Part shown: in pieces, positions 41,720 to 53,509 of the stretch
Layout of the letters: each line of letters opens with the position of its first letter
Numbering within the stretch: the first letter of the stretch is position 1
From: Lineus longissimus
Lineage: Eukaryota > Nemertea > Pilidiophora > Heteronemertea > Lineidae
Length of the DNA: 64,000 nucleotides
Assembly (NCBI RefSeq): GCF_910592395.1
Contig: NC_088316.1
Location: forward strand, 6,388,001-6,452,000
Direction: 5' to 3'
Notes under the pieces: generated by a model
Told to the model about the DNA's origin: nothing
Databases searched by the model: none
Seen by the model: only the letters and a program-made list of their open reading frames with translations
Made by a program: the position numbers and the translations under genes

Positions 41720-41876
41720 GAGTTGGTTCAATATACCTGGCACTAGCAGGCTGGAACTGGCACTGATATACTGACAGCAGTCTGATTTCATATGTATTTC
41801 AGTGGACTGCAGACCATTTTGGGATGCACCCTTTGGCCAGTGCCAGATAGCCAGTGCCAGACATTGAACCAACCCC
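41720..41876. repeat. Small foldback element with CTGGCACT motifs
   Basis: AGTTGGTTCAATATACCTGG with CACTAGC and AACTGGCACTG on the left is inverted on the right as GCCAGTGCCAGATAGCCAGT, GCCAGACATTGAACCAAC. Confidence 0.6.
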
Positions 41877-44707
41877 CATAACTCTGCTGTTCAAAGAGTC
41901 ATAGGCTTAGTCATAACATTCTGCCACAGCAGGCACAATTCTGAAATTAGCAACATATTTTCTAATAACAATGAATATAGGAATTGATGATAAAAGTACA
42001 AAGAATCTGCAATTGCAATACATCTATATAAAAGTGATATAACAATAACGCTGATGTATTGATGTGCAATACTGTGCATAAAGATTCTGTATAGATAACA
42101 ATGAATAATATGAGTGAAACATGGCATGTCATGATAGGTTTCCTGAAACAAAAATCAGTAACGATATACATATTAAAACGGTTATGATCTGAAAAGGGTA
42201 AACTGTGTGTTATAAAACATCTGTGTTATATAAGCATATCATAGCGAAAGCCGATTTACGGTTGTCCCCTCGTCATGTCATGAAGTTCGCATAGAATTGA
42301 AGGCCCCATTAGAACTTCGTTCATCGTACTTCATCTTTGGTTGCAAGATGTATATCAAAGTGAGGGTGAGGTCCAGCATCACTCACCAACTGAAGCATGC
42401 TCTGAGTATAAATACTGCACACGCCACACTTTTGATGAAACTGAGTTAAGACCATTATCAAGCACAACATGGGCTATTTTTTACTTGCAAAACAACACCA
42501 AGTCCCCATCACCAACCATATTGAGCTAAAACCGCAGAGTCAAGACCCGATTTTGTTTTGTACATTTCTTTGTTTCTCCGAAGGGTAATAGTAAGTCGGT
42601 AGGAGTTTTAACAACAGCGAGAAGATCAGGTTACCACAAGTTATCCAACCTGAGATCAGGTTTTTTTTACTCGTATTTTTTATTTTACTACGTCGTATAC
42701 AAAGCCCTTAGAAAAAGCAGTAAAATCCACTGGGAAGGGTGGTGTTCCGATCATCTAACATACCTCGCATACAAAATGTACTTTATGTTCAGATTTGCGG
42801 TATAATACCGTAAAGACATGTTTTAATAAAATCTTAAAAGTTCCTTACATTTTGATTCTTTATGCTACATCAATTTTATCCTGTTAAACAGTCTGTTGAT
42901 TTTTGAGTGTCTCTTTATTAGGAAATACAACTAAACTTGCAGCGGGGGACTCGCGATTCAGTAAAGAGCCTTCGAAAATTCAAGCCTACATGCATAACCA
43001 AATGTTCTAAAAATAGCAACTAACGGAAATCCAGGTTTCATGGCGTTGGGTACCATTGCTTCTTTGGGCTCAAGCAAGTTAATGCAGCGAAGTGTAAAAT
43101 TTGTGGTGTATATTGAAACTGTAATTCCTGGGCACGTGGCTTAAAACTTTTCGAGATTAGATGCGAACGACGCGCTGATTGGACCTTTTTTACCGCCATA
43201 ATCCGTCTGAAGGGTATGGATTAGTATAATTGAAAACAACTGGTGCCAGGTTGCAGGCGATCACACCAGCATTGCATACTCTTCTTTATAAGAAGTTAAT
43301 AAAACCAGTTTGTCTTGATTTTCTCAAAATACCAAATGTTGACCAATGCGCTGTTTTGGTACTCGGTGCTTAAATTACGATTTACAAAGTCGAATTATTT
43401 GTAGTCGTGCATGTAATGTGCTCAATTATTTTAGAAAAATCGTAAATCGTAATCGTAGTGCTAGGGCAATGCGGAAACTCCCTATTGTCACAATACATGT
43501 ACAGCGAAATTTAATAATTTCTAAGTAACCACTAATGTTGCAGGCCCAGAGAGTGTTTGGTGAATGGCGAGTTTCAGTCAATTGAGTTGCGCTCTTCTAA
43601 TGCCAAACCAATTGATGTATTCGTCACCTCCTATACAGACTGCATACAATCACAGCTTGGGGACTAGTTGAGAAAAAAGTAATTCGATCATGATCATTTG
43701 CGTGCCGATGTAAAAAAAATGCAAGTCCCCCCGGAATCTTAGTCCGGTCCTTTTGTTAAAGTGAATAGAGTCGCCGAGTTCCTTTGTTGAAGATTATGTA
43801 GCTAATCCTAACCAAACCATTAACCACATTCGTTGACAATACACAGCTATTGTATGGGGTCCTGCATTCCTAACGTCAATTCCTTTTACACCTGGCTAAA
43901 ATGTGGGTACCTTCTGATTATTGAACACGCATACAGTGGGGTGGAAATCATTACTTCAAACATTGAGATATTATGTTTTGGTTTAGCACATATCATCGTC
44001 TGGGACATGACTTTCTGAACTCTAGACTAACATTGAGCAGTCCAGCCACAGCTAGACTGATGGATAGGATAAAAAGATCCGCCTGTTATGTTATTATTGT
44101 GCAATATTGCATAGTTTGGCTGGAACAGTCACAAAGAGATCTAGAATTCTGGCCGAATAATGCCCGGGACTTGCATACTGACTGGATATAGCAAGATAGA
44201 TTGATGGATTATGTGTTACTCCGACGATTAAACTTGGTAGATAGGTACAATGTATATCCGATAAAGCGTTAGAGCTATATGCCCCCCCCCCCTGGAAAAA
44301 GTGTCCGACCCTATTGTATTCTGCAATATGGTTCTATAGAGACCCTGACCGTCAGTAGCTTAGAGATTGAAGTGCATAATAGAATCCTTTGTTTCCCGGG
44401 CATTCTATCCTAGGACATTTTAAACTTCTACACCGGTACCAAAAAAGCCGATTTTGACTTTTTAGCGATAATTAAAACGATACACCAACTTTTCAATATT
44501 TTCATATGACCAGCTGAGTTTACACATACACGATATTAACATGCTGCGTTTGGGAAAATTGATACACGTCCGAACTGCATATAGATAACTCGCGAGCATG
44601 CATGCATGTAGCGTGCATTATTACTGCCTTTTGGCGTCGCCTTGTTTAGAAAAGTGTAATGATATTCTATAAAATAATCAAAAGACTTATCTACAATGTA
44701 GCACTTA
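41877..44707. other. Intergenic, nothing recognised
   Basis: AT-rich, short frames only. A C homopolymer lies at 44282-44292. Confidence 0.35.
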
Positions 44708-45005
44708 ATCAAACTGGTTTCAGTCGCTCAAAGCGCTTCACATTACTTCACCGAGCTATTGGCCTCTACATTCATGATCGGTACATGGGAGAAGCCGCTA
44801 TCCAGCGCTCACGACTAACATTCGTAGTTTTCCGTCACTTCCAGCTAGGCACCCATTTGCTCCTGGTTGGAGAGCAGCAAGTGCATGTAGGGTTAAGTGC
44901 CTTGCTCAAGGGCACAAAGATGAAACAGTGGTGATCCTTCCGAGAATTGAACCCACGACCTCCTGATAATGAGCCCGCTTCTCTAACCTCTATGCCACTG
45001 ATCCC
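44708..45005 (-). mobile_element. tRNA-derived SINE, family A (copy 2)
   Basis: Minus-strand tRNA-like head at about 44940-45003 with GGTTCAATTCTCGG as B-box (one base from GGTTCGATTC) and AGAGGTTAGAGAAGC in the A-box region. The body has CCCTTGAGCAAGGCACTTAA and the 3' end AAGCGCTTTGAGCGACTGAA, shared with copy 1 at 12020-12357. Confidence 0.85.
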
Positions 45006-45400
45006 CCTGAATAGATAGTTTGCAAACAGTAAATATCTTTCAACGAACGCCTGCCCCTTTGAAGATCAATTACAGCTGCCGAGAGAGTCTGGTTTCCAGA
45101 GCTGACCTTACATTGTTTTGGCGAGTAAATTTGACAGTGATTAAACAATCTCCAATTATTGGATTATCGCCGAGACCCCCGGTGGCTGGGATGCCATTCG
45201 TGAAGTTAGAGTTTACATTTTTGTTAATATCAAGTATGATTGAAAAGGTCCTGCCACGATGACGACAGTATATCACAACCAGCATTGACTACGTGCTGAC
45301 TGAAATGTTATATTTAACAAACACTACCAAATGTTTGACGCTCGTCAGAATCGTGGGTGCTGGTCTTACTTAGATTGTTTGATACGACCTGATACTATTC

Positions 45401-45736
45401 ATGGCAGAAAAAAATAAAGTTTATTACTGCTCAAATTATGAATTAGAACGTATCCTGCCAAACGTTTTTACCAGACCACCCAAAACCCCCCATTTATATG
45501 TACACCTTTCGCCACAGGTTTCCTTTGAAACCCGCGTGATTATGCAGCTGCATCAATCCAGAAGGGAATTCGTAGTTAATTCCAGTCAGCAATGGGATAC
45601 GACACCAGACCAGTTAGTATATAATGTTATATCACAACCGCAAGTCAAAGGTTCAAACAACACGCCAAGAGCGATGGCCAAACTACATATTTCTTTGCTA
45701 AAAGAATATTGCGTAAAGTTATTTTTCCAGTCATGA
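45401..45736 (+). CDS. Unassigned 111-codon open frame
   Basis: An ATG-started frame, MAEKNKVYYCSNYELERILP..., with no recognised family, signal peptide or membrane segment. It is one of the longer non-repetitive frames in a region otherwise lacking features, but base composition and lack of splice context are compatible with chance. Listed only as a candidate. Confidence 0.12.
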   Translation: MAEKNKVYYCSNYELERILPNVFTRPPKTPHLYVHLSPQVSFETRVIMQLHQSRREFVVNSSQQWDTTPDQLVYNVISQPQVKGSNNTPRAMAKLHISLLKEYCVKLFFQS

Positions 45737-48700
45737 TCATATGATAATTGTCTGATGGAGCATTAAAAAAACTTTCCAACTGCCTGAATTAATTATTGAA
45801 ATATTCACTTAAAATGAGGCATTGCAAACGAAGAATCGTGAAAGCGAATGTGAACTGACTAACAGTTGCTTTGATTTTTGCTGAATCTTCATGTTGACTC
45901 CACATACTTTGTAGTGGTATCTATCGCGTAGCTTCTTATTATTATATTCTCAACAGTCAATAAATCATTCACGACTAGGGAAAACTCATCATTCTTCTCT
46001 AACTGAGACAAGACCACAATTGATTTTTTAAGCCTTTTAGCAGTTAAATTGTCAATGTTTGACCGCGACGCATCAAATAATGCGTGCGGTTGTGAATCTG
46101 AAATTTAGATTATGTTATTCCGGACAGTCAGGCAAGTAAATGGTGAAAAATAAACTGGTGATTGACCACGGACATTTTTTGATAATCGACAAATTAGACA
46201 GACTTTGATATTTCCACTCTTTTCAGCCAACTGGCAGAAAAAACTCAAAACACGCCCCCTATTACCCAATTAGCAAAATTCGAAATTAATTTTTTCATCA
46301 AATAATTTCTTTATATCTGTAGACTTGCCACAGCAAATATTTTTTTCAATACCTCTCCAAATATGTACTTGAGAGTTAAAAACATGCACTCGTCTAATTG
46401 ATAGGCCTCGACCCTCCAACCTATGAATATTCATTAGTGGTCTTGTCTCAACTTTGACACCTCACGCCATGTCTTACCAGCCAATGACGTAGGAGTCATG
46501 TGACTGATACTACACGTGCTTCTAGAATTCCCGCCATAACATCTACTCTGACCGTTGATCTACCGTCACTGAACGCCACCGAGATGATAATATTACCGTT
46601 TCTGACAAGTTTCTGTGGCACTGGTTAATCGACGGAATGAGCGATTCGAAACTGCAGGGGAGTTAAGTCAGGCCGTTACTCACCCATGCTCACATACTTT
46701 GACCCGTAGTAAAACAGTCTAATGGACATCAAGACTGTATCATTTAACACAAAATATACACAGCAGATGAAATAGAGACGAATTAATAACATTATTAATG
46801 GTGCAGTTGTAAACATACACTGTGCCACCCTCCACGAAAGCTATCTGATCTGCAATCAGAGTCTTCAACAACTCTGTTGCAAAATATTGCGAGCATTATT
46901 AGGTAGCAAAATGCGATCAAACTAACATTCCCTTTGTTTCTGCTGGCATGATACCAGTACGAGATGATACAGAACCTTCTGAAGACGCTACTTCTATCTG
47001 GAGAAGATCGAGATGTGTAGCTCTTTACCGCGATAAAGTATGGGCTGATAACATGCTTAAAACGCCCTGGGATATTATAGTTATTTGGTTTGCATACATG
47101 ATTTTGGGCATTTTTATTTTGAATAATAACAACTACTTATGACATTGACAAGATATGGGACTACACTTTTGCAAAGTTTAATGAAAATCCCAGCATTCAT
47201 TTTTTTCAAATCACGAAAATGTATGTACACGTGTATACAGAATGTTGACTTGCTATGCCCGTTATCCTTCCTGAGTTAAGGGCAGAAATAAGTATAAGAC
47301 CGATATGCACACTAACAACCCTACTATATAACCCGGCGAACAGGTAGTCAGAACTAGACCTTTTTGTACTGGTATGTCTAGTAATTGGCTATAACAGCGC
47401 AGCCATTTCAGGAATGATTCACTACAATTAACGCTGGATCGAGCTGAATTCGCCATATGGTGCAACATTGCAGTAAAAAACGGCTTCACTCGAGTGTAGT
47501 CCGACACCTCGATCTATCCCACAGTTGAGCGTGTTGTCTTAGCCTATATGTAGCTCTTTGCCCATTTGACTTCGTCTTGTTAAAAATCTATTTCATTCCG
47601 TTTATATTGAAAATTGATAAAAGTGGCAGTTATTCAACAGCATCGCAACCATGCTCCTTCAACGGCCCCTAATTAGCTTGAAATGAAAGTTTCCGCACGA
47701 ACTGGATAAAGCGGCATAGTTATAATCGTGATATTTCTGGACATGTCATGATCACTTGTTACACTCAGATGGCTGTTGAATAGATGTCTTTGAGCAGGAA
47801 CTGATATCGAATAATCTTTGTTTAATCTTGCTGGTAAGATGTTTTATTCTGTGGAAATAATTCTGTGTGACCAATTACAAAAACTTGGGAGGGTAGCCGT
47901 GTTCTGAGCTTACAATGTCAAAGTCAGCACAAACTGAAGACAAAAGCAAGGGTTGATTATCAACAAGAAGAGGTATATAATTTCAGAACCAGTGTAAGAT
48001 ATCAACATGGACACACTCAAGAATCTTATATTTTAAATTTTGCCCAACCTCTACATCCGAGGTCTACTTGATTAGCACTCAAAATCGCTGCACCACTAGA
48101 CCCTGGATACTCGCGTACGTCATATCGCTCGTCACCGCCAGAATCTCGGGGTGACCTAGCATGTTTGACCTATGATCCGTCTATTCGGGCACTACGTGTC
48201 AGCACTGTTTCATCATGACCACAACTGTTTGTAGCCGACCAAATAATTGTAAAATTGAGCAATTATATCAGGATGAATACAGAAAAAGAACCCTTATACT
48301 TAAATATAAAAATAAATTACCAAAAGGGATTTTGAAATAATATTTTCACAGTGCTCGCGCGATCAGCATTTGTAACACGTGCTTCCTCGGTTCTATTTCG
48401 CTCGGAATGCCCGCATGGCCCGACTAAATGACGGAATTTTCGTGTAGAAGCAATCATTTTTTTATAGCAGCATTAGTTTCATATATTATCCATGTGCATG
48501 AACTTCTATTATGCCGTCAGTTGATTTGAGATCGCATTTGGGGTAAATTGTAATGTAGACTGATAATGCCGCCCTTTTCGCCGATTTAATATGCCGTGAA
48601 TGTGCCAAGTGTCAAACAATTATTTACATCTTATTTGCATGTCAAACGTTATTCGTTGACCAATCAAATATGTTTGACCTCAACATGATGATACCAGGGG

Positions 48701-49215
48701 CAGTGCAAGTGACCATAGGAGCGCGCAATGACCCCTGGGTAAACAAGGTCGAATGTTGTTGTACTTCAACATCATTGTTTTTACGACGTTTCTTTTCAAG
48801 AAATAAAAACTTTTCACCCAGCTATTCAGATCTTCAAACTGACGAGCAATTCCCATTCTGACGAGCTGCTAATGCCAGATTTTATACGCACCCAGCGATG
48901 ATTTTTCAATAGAGCTCCAGAAAATCTCTTTTTACGCCAGGAAATCGCCTGACCACGAACAATTGATGCCTCCCTTAGGATCTCCGAACATTAACTAAGA
49001 AATTGACATCTTACACAAGAATTGGCATTTGATTCAGTAATACGGTAGATTTAGGCAATACGCACGCTCGCATTCAAAGATCGACAAGACTGCTTTGTTT
49101 ACTTTTGAATCGATCTTTTGAATGACTCTAATTTAGCAAAATGTCCGGTAGCCATGCGGCCATTGGGGCGACCCTAAGCTCTTAACGAAGGTACACAACA
49201 CGGAGGCGGATCAGG
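45737..49215. other. Intergenic, nothing recognised
   Basis: Short frames only. A 64-codon frame at 46948-47142 ends in a hydrophobic stretch (DIIVIWFAYMILGIFIL) but has no other support. Confidence 0.35.
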
Positions 49216-49604
49216 TCACTGGTCTTTCTTCCAGTCCAAATGCGTCACGTCATCCATCCAAATTCTCTTTGGACGGCCGCGTCGGCGGCTACCCTCCACT
49301 GTGTCCTGCAAGATGGTATTTGCTAGTGTTTCCTTGGCTCTCGTGACATGGCCGAACCACCTCAGCTTTTTCTTCTTAGCAAGGGTTAGGAGGCTGTCAT
49401 GATGCCCGATGAACTCGGTGACCCGTTCTTTCACTTGTGTGTTGGTGATGTAGGATGTATAGTGGATGTCGAGTAGTCTCCTGTAGCAATGCAGTTCAAA
49501 TGCGTTGATCCGTTTCTCGATCTCGGTGTTCAAGGTTCACGATTCTGCAGCATACAAGAACAATGAGATCACCAAAGACCTCAGAAAGTGGATTTTTGCC
49601 GTCA
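49216..49604 (-). pseudogene. Non-LTR retrotransposon reverse transcriptase C-terminal fragment
   Basis: On the minus strand the frame reads MTAKIHFLRSLVISLFLYAA, then ES, an in-frame TGA where the family has Trp (CESWTL), then TLNTEIEKRINAFELHCYRR, LLDIHYTSYITN, KKKKLRWFGHVTRAKE and GSRRRGRPKRIW. This is the typical C-terminus after the RT domain in endonuclease/reverse-transcriptase non-LTR elements (IL..SYTDHITN, RKLRWFGHV.R, GRRRRGRP...W). The catalytic RT and endonuclease parts are absent, so this is a 5'-truncated dead copy. Subfamily (RTE, L2 or related) is not decided. Confidence 0.85.
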
Positions 49605-50484
49605 TAGAGAATTGTGTCATTGGGGATTACTAAATAATGTCACCTCGTACGCCCACTTTTAAATAATTTGTAAAATGTAAAATATTTGAATGTATTCTTC
49701 CGTAGACATGCAGTCAAACTGGCGACCATACAACAAAAAGAGGAACATTGAAGCAGCATCGCGGTGGGCTGAAGTGCGTTAGAAAAGAAATCCAATAAAT
49801 TTAATCATGGTTACCAACACAATAGTAGCAGGTATCAATAGGTCTCGAACAGAGATCCTTGACTACACGTACAGGCTCATCACGAGTATGAAATTATCGA
49901 CACATTTCCATAAGGAATTAATACAAACGATTTTTAATAGGCAATTTCGATGATTAAACTCGGATCGTTGAGTTACAATGTCTGATTATTAATTGTTTAC
50001 ACGGACACGATTCCACCGTATTCCCAACGGAGACCTGATGAAAGCAAATCAAATATGATTCGGTTTGACATGATCCCGCGCAGGAAATAGAAAGGCGCTC
50101 TCATGTATGTGATCCTGAAACTGCATGGGCACATACGTGATTGGTGAGGGAAAGATACGTCTCTTGCTCATCAAGGACACAAGAGTTTGTGGCCCTGAAC
50201 TGGAAGTCGGCGAAAATACACATATTTCTGGTTTGAGCTCGACACCCTGTTCTGACGTTGAGCTGGCATTGCATGTTTACGAGGTTACACCTATCAGTTT
50301 GTTGTCTATTACTCAGACCATTTCACCTCAGCCGGCAGAGTCAGTAATTGCAGTGATGTTTTTTAATGTTGCTCAGTTATATCCAAAACAGAATTTTTTT
50401 TCCTCATTTTCTATCCTATGAAGTGACAACTTTGTTGTAACATTCGCACAACAGCATTGTGAACTGGCACCCACTTCAAATATG
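49605..50484. other. Intergenic, nothing recognised
   Basis: No gene or repeat supported. The 98-codon frame at 50125-50421 has no recognisable domain. Confidence 0.4.
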
Positions 50485-50662
50485 TTTAAGGAATTGATAC
50501 CAAACTAGAGGTATTGGTTGTCTCACCAAACCGCGAGGGTGGAGCTAAAATGTAGACCAAGCCGAGGTAGAGCCGAGGTTATAGCCAACATTTCAGCTCC
50601 ACCCGAGCGGTTTTGGTGAGACAATCAATACCGACAGTGAGGTTTCAATTTCTATTCTAAAA
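50485..50662. repeat. Foldback element, GGAGCTAAAAT family (copy 2)
   Basis: GGTATTGGTTGTCTCACCAA with CGAGGGTGGAGCTAAAATGT on the left, and CAGCTCCACCCGAGCGG with GGTGAGACAATCAATACCGA on the right, around a GCCGAGGTAGAGCCGAGG core. It has the same architecture as 6518-6693, including the outer GGAATTGATACC and GGTTTCAATTTC strings. Confidence 0.8.
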
Positions 50663-51172
50663 TACATCAAATCAAACAACAAAAAGGTGGTTTTAAATGC
50701 TTTTTGACAGGCTGTTATGGTTGCCAAACAATTACCACTTAATTCAAAACGAGGTTTCGTTTGCCCATAGTGCATTTACACTGTAAAGTGCGGTTCGTTC
50801 TAAATCCAGGTATTTTAGAATATGACACTATAAATCACATCCTTAACAATACCAGCATGTTCGGATGAGAAACATGGCCACATTATTTGCATCATATTTA
50901 GATTAGAAAATAATGGATGTGCAATGATTAATATGAGACTAAAACATATGTCTTCTTGTTCGCTTCGAAACACAATACTAGGTTGTCGTCAATCAATGAA
51001 GCCCTCGATATATAGCCCTCGAAGACAATGCAATGAATGGCCGATTGCATTAAGGCGGATGAAGCAACTTTTATTAACACAATAAATCTTTCGTAGGCTG
51101 TGATAGTGCATGTTTATCCACGACTAAGGAAAACTGGAAGTCGGGCGATAACAAATCCAAAGTAAAATGAAA

Positions 51173-53105
51173 AGGCCAGGGACCATTGTGCTCAACACAT
51201 TGATATTTGGTGGTTATAGGAATACTGGTTAAGAAACATGCTCAATGTATTTTATATAGGTCAAATCAACATCGGTATGACATGTGATGAATCCTTGCTT
51301 GGAGTACCTAGCACAAAAATATAACTGAAAACAAGTCACTAATAAACAAGAAATCGCACTTTTTAGGTTTTCAGTTTTGGCCCCCTGGAGACTCATATTG
51401 GACAGACATTTGGTGTCAGAGGATATCTGACGTAGCTGGAGGGTCATGTGAACCAAGTTTCAAATTGCTAGCTTTAGCAGTTAAGAAACGAGCCATTGTT
51501 ACACTGACTCAAATGGCCAATTTGAGCCATTTGACCACTTTGACCTTGAAAAGTAGGTCAAATCAATATAACCCGTAGGATAGATATGTGATGTATCCTT
51601 CTTGAGAGTCAAGAACCTACCATAAAAATATCATCGAAAACAAGTTGCCCCCAGGTGCTCAAGTCGAGAATCAGATCGTGCCGAAATTCGGTGTCAGAGG
51701 TTATATGATATAGGTAGTTTAGTCTACCGAATTTCAAGTTCATAGCCTTAACGGGTAGGAAACGTGCTATAATTACACTCAAACGGCCAATTGACGCCAT
51801 TTGCCCTATGTGGCCTTGAAAATTAGTTCAAATTAAAAGGCTTACTGGATATTGCGCAACGAAACGAAACGAGCGAAATGGGGGAGCGACCATTATGTTT
51901 TACCCCGGTACGTCAAGTTCGATACATGGTGTCAGTCACCAATATGGATGTGTTTTCCATTATGAATACGTGTTTTTAAAAATCAAAATCATGAATTTCC
52001 TTTCCATTAGAAGAAAACGATGACGACGTTTCAGTTTAGGAGCCTTAGTTTTGTGGTCCCAATGGCCAAATTAACCCCTCGTTGGCTGAAAAGTCGATTC
52101 ACCGGTCACAAATGGTCGAAAATGACTCCCAAAACTTCAGACCCCCACCTGGTAATTATCACGGTCAGCCCACAACAAAATTTCTATGGTTTGAAGATCT
52201 AACCCCGGGCTGTATTATCTGCCGGAAATTGATTTTCATCGGCACGTCTGGGAAAAATCTATGGGGCGCTAAACTTGACCAATTCAACTTTTTAATGCAT
52301 TATCAATTTGATAATAAATGTAGTGTGTACCCGTAACCGCCTCATGTGAATTACCAAAATTACATGCCAAATTCGCACATGACCTGTTATTTCTTAAAGT
52401 TTGGAAGCTCAAATGTCTGAATGTAATGTATGCGCGTAATGTATACTCTCAGCAAGCGAATAGTTGTGATCGTCGGTTTTTGATACGAATCGTTTCCTGT
52501 ATGGCCGTTACAAGCCGTTGTCTGAATATGATGTGAACCTGTTTACCGTTCAATGCTGCTCCCTGTGACGCTGTACCCGCAAATGTTCAATGAAAAAAAT
52601 GCTGATAAGGACTTACACGGCTTGTTCGCATTGTAAACATAGTGGTACCCGGGTCAACTGTCTTTGCGTTTGGCCTAATTTTACAACGATTTCTCCCCAT
52701 CTAACCACGATCTAGGATGGACAGGCTGTGTATTATGTATAGGAAAAGTCACCTAGGGACCGTTGCGTAGAAGACTTTTTTTGGCGAAATATTGCGCAAA
52801 GTCCAGTAAGCCAAATCAAAAACCCGTATGATATGTGATGTATCCTCGCTAGAAGAACCTATTAAAATGTTTTATTGAAAACTAGTCACTTATAAGACGA
52901 TATCACACTTTTTCAGGTTTCCACTTTTAGCCCCCTGGTGGCCAGGTTAATAATCAGATAGGACCGAAACTCAGTGTCATAAGTCTGACCTGGGGGGGGG
53001 GGGGGGGCCTGGGTACAAAGTTTGAAGTTCATAGACCTAGCATGTGCCACTGTTTTTTAAACTGGAAACAGACGACGACGACGAAGAACGACGGACACTG
53101 CGGTA
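51173..53105 (-). repeat. Inverted copy of the (GTC)n-headed repeat, split by a transposon
   Basis: Read on the minus strand this matches 28918-30066. It has CCCCCTGG(T/A)G blocks, monomers with TTTGACCTACTTTTCAAGGT and CACGTTTC-like strings, and a GTC-rich end at about 53074-53095 next to CGTCCGTC-like sequence. The flank GGCCAGGGACCATTGTGCTC at 51175 is the counterpart of GAGCACAATGGCCCTGGCC at 30045. It is interrupted at 51839-52812. Confidence 0.75.
51839..52812. mobile_element. 974 bp TIR transposon with 9 bp target duplication
   Basis: Termini GGCTTACTGGATATTGCGCA and, inverted, GGCTTACTGGACTTTGCGCA. It is flanked by AAATTAAAA (51830-51838) and AAATCAAAA (52813-52821), a 9 bp duplication with one change, cleanly splitting a repeat monomer known from other copies. 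Length and lack of a transposase frame make it non-autonomous. The duplication length fits Mutator-like (9 bp) or, less well, hAT (8 bp) elements. Confidence 0.8.
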
Positions 53106-53349
53106 TTTTATAGACTCCCCTACGGTGAACCAAAAACTGAGAGGTTCAATGGGTGGTCATGGCAATCATTCGAGAGGTTACGTATCATGGAGGTTAAGAT
53201 CGGCCCCGACTCCGAGAACTAGAACAAGTCGAGTCCATTGTTTGTGAGTTCCCCAATAAAGATCATTCAGACGGTCGGAGAAACTACTTGCAGGTTTTCA
53301 ATATTGACTCGTAGCAGACATATCACTAAAATATTTACGGGTATGATAA

Positions 53350-53490
53350 CTGCGGAGTCTCCATACAAACATTGAGACCGTCGGGTGGAGCTAAAATTCT
53401 GCGGCAATCTTTCTTTCAAAGCGCTTCAGGTCTGGGTCTACATTTGTGCTCTACCCTGAAGACCCGTCATTGACCCGCCTGCGCGGTATT
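53350..53490. repeat. Diverged relic of the GGAGCTAAAAT foldback family
   Basis: GACCGTCGGGTGGAGCTAAA on the left and GGGTCTACATTTGTGCTCTA with ACCCTGAAGACCCGTC on the right keep the family's general layout with many differences. Confidence 0.4.
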
Positions 53491-53509
53491 AATTCATAAA
53501 GTGACTTCA

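Noticed and set aside
48050-48130. Minus-strand tRNA-like string (TCTAGTGGTGCAGCG)
   Set aside because: The A-box is suggestive but no B-box follows at the right distance.
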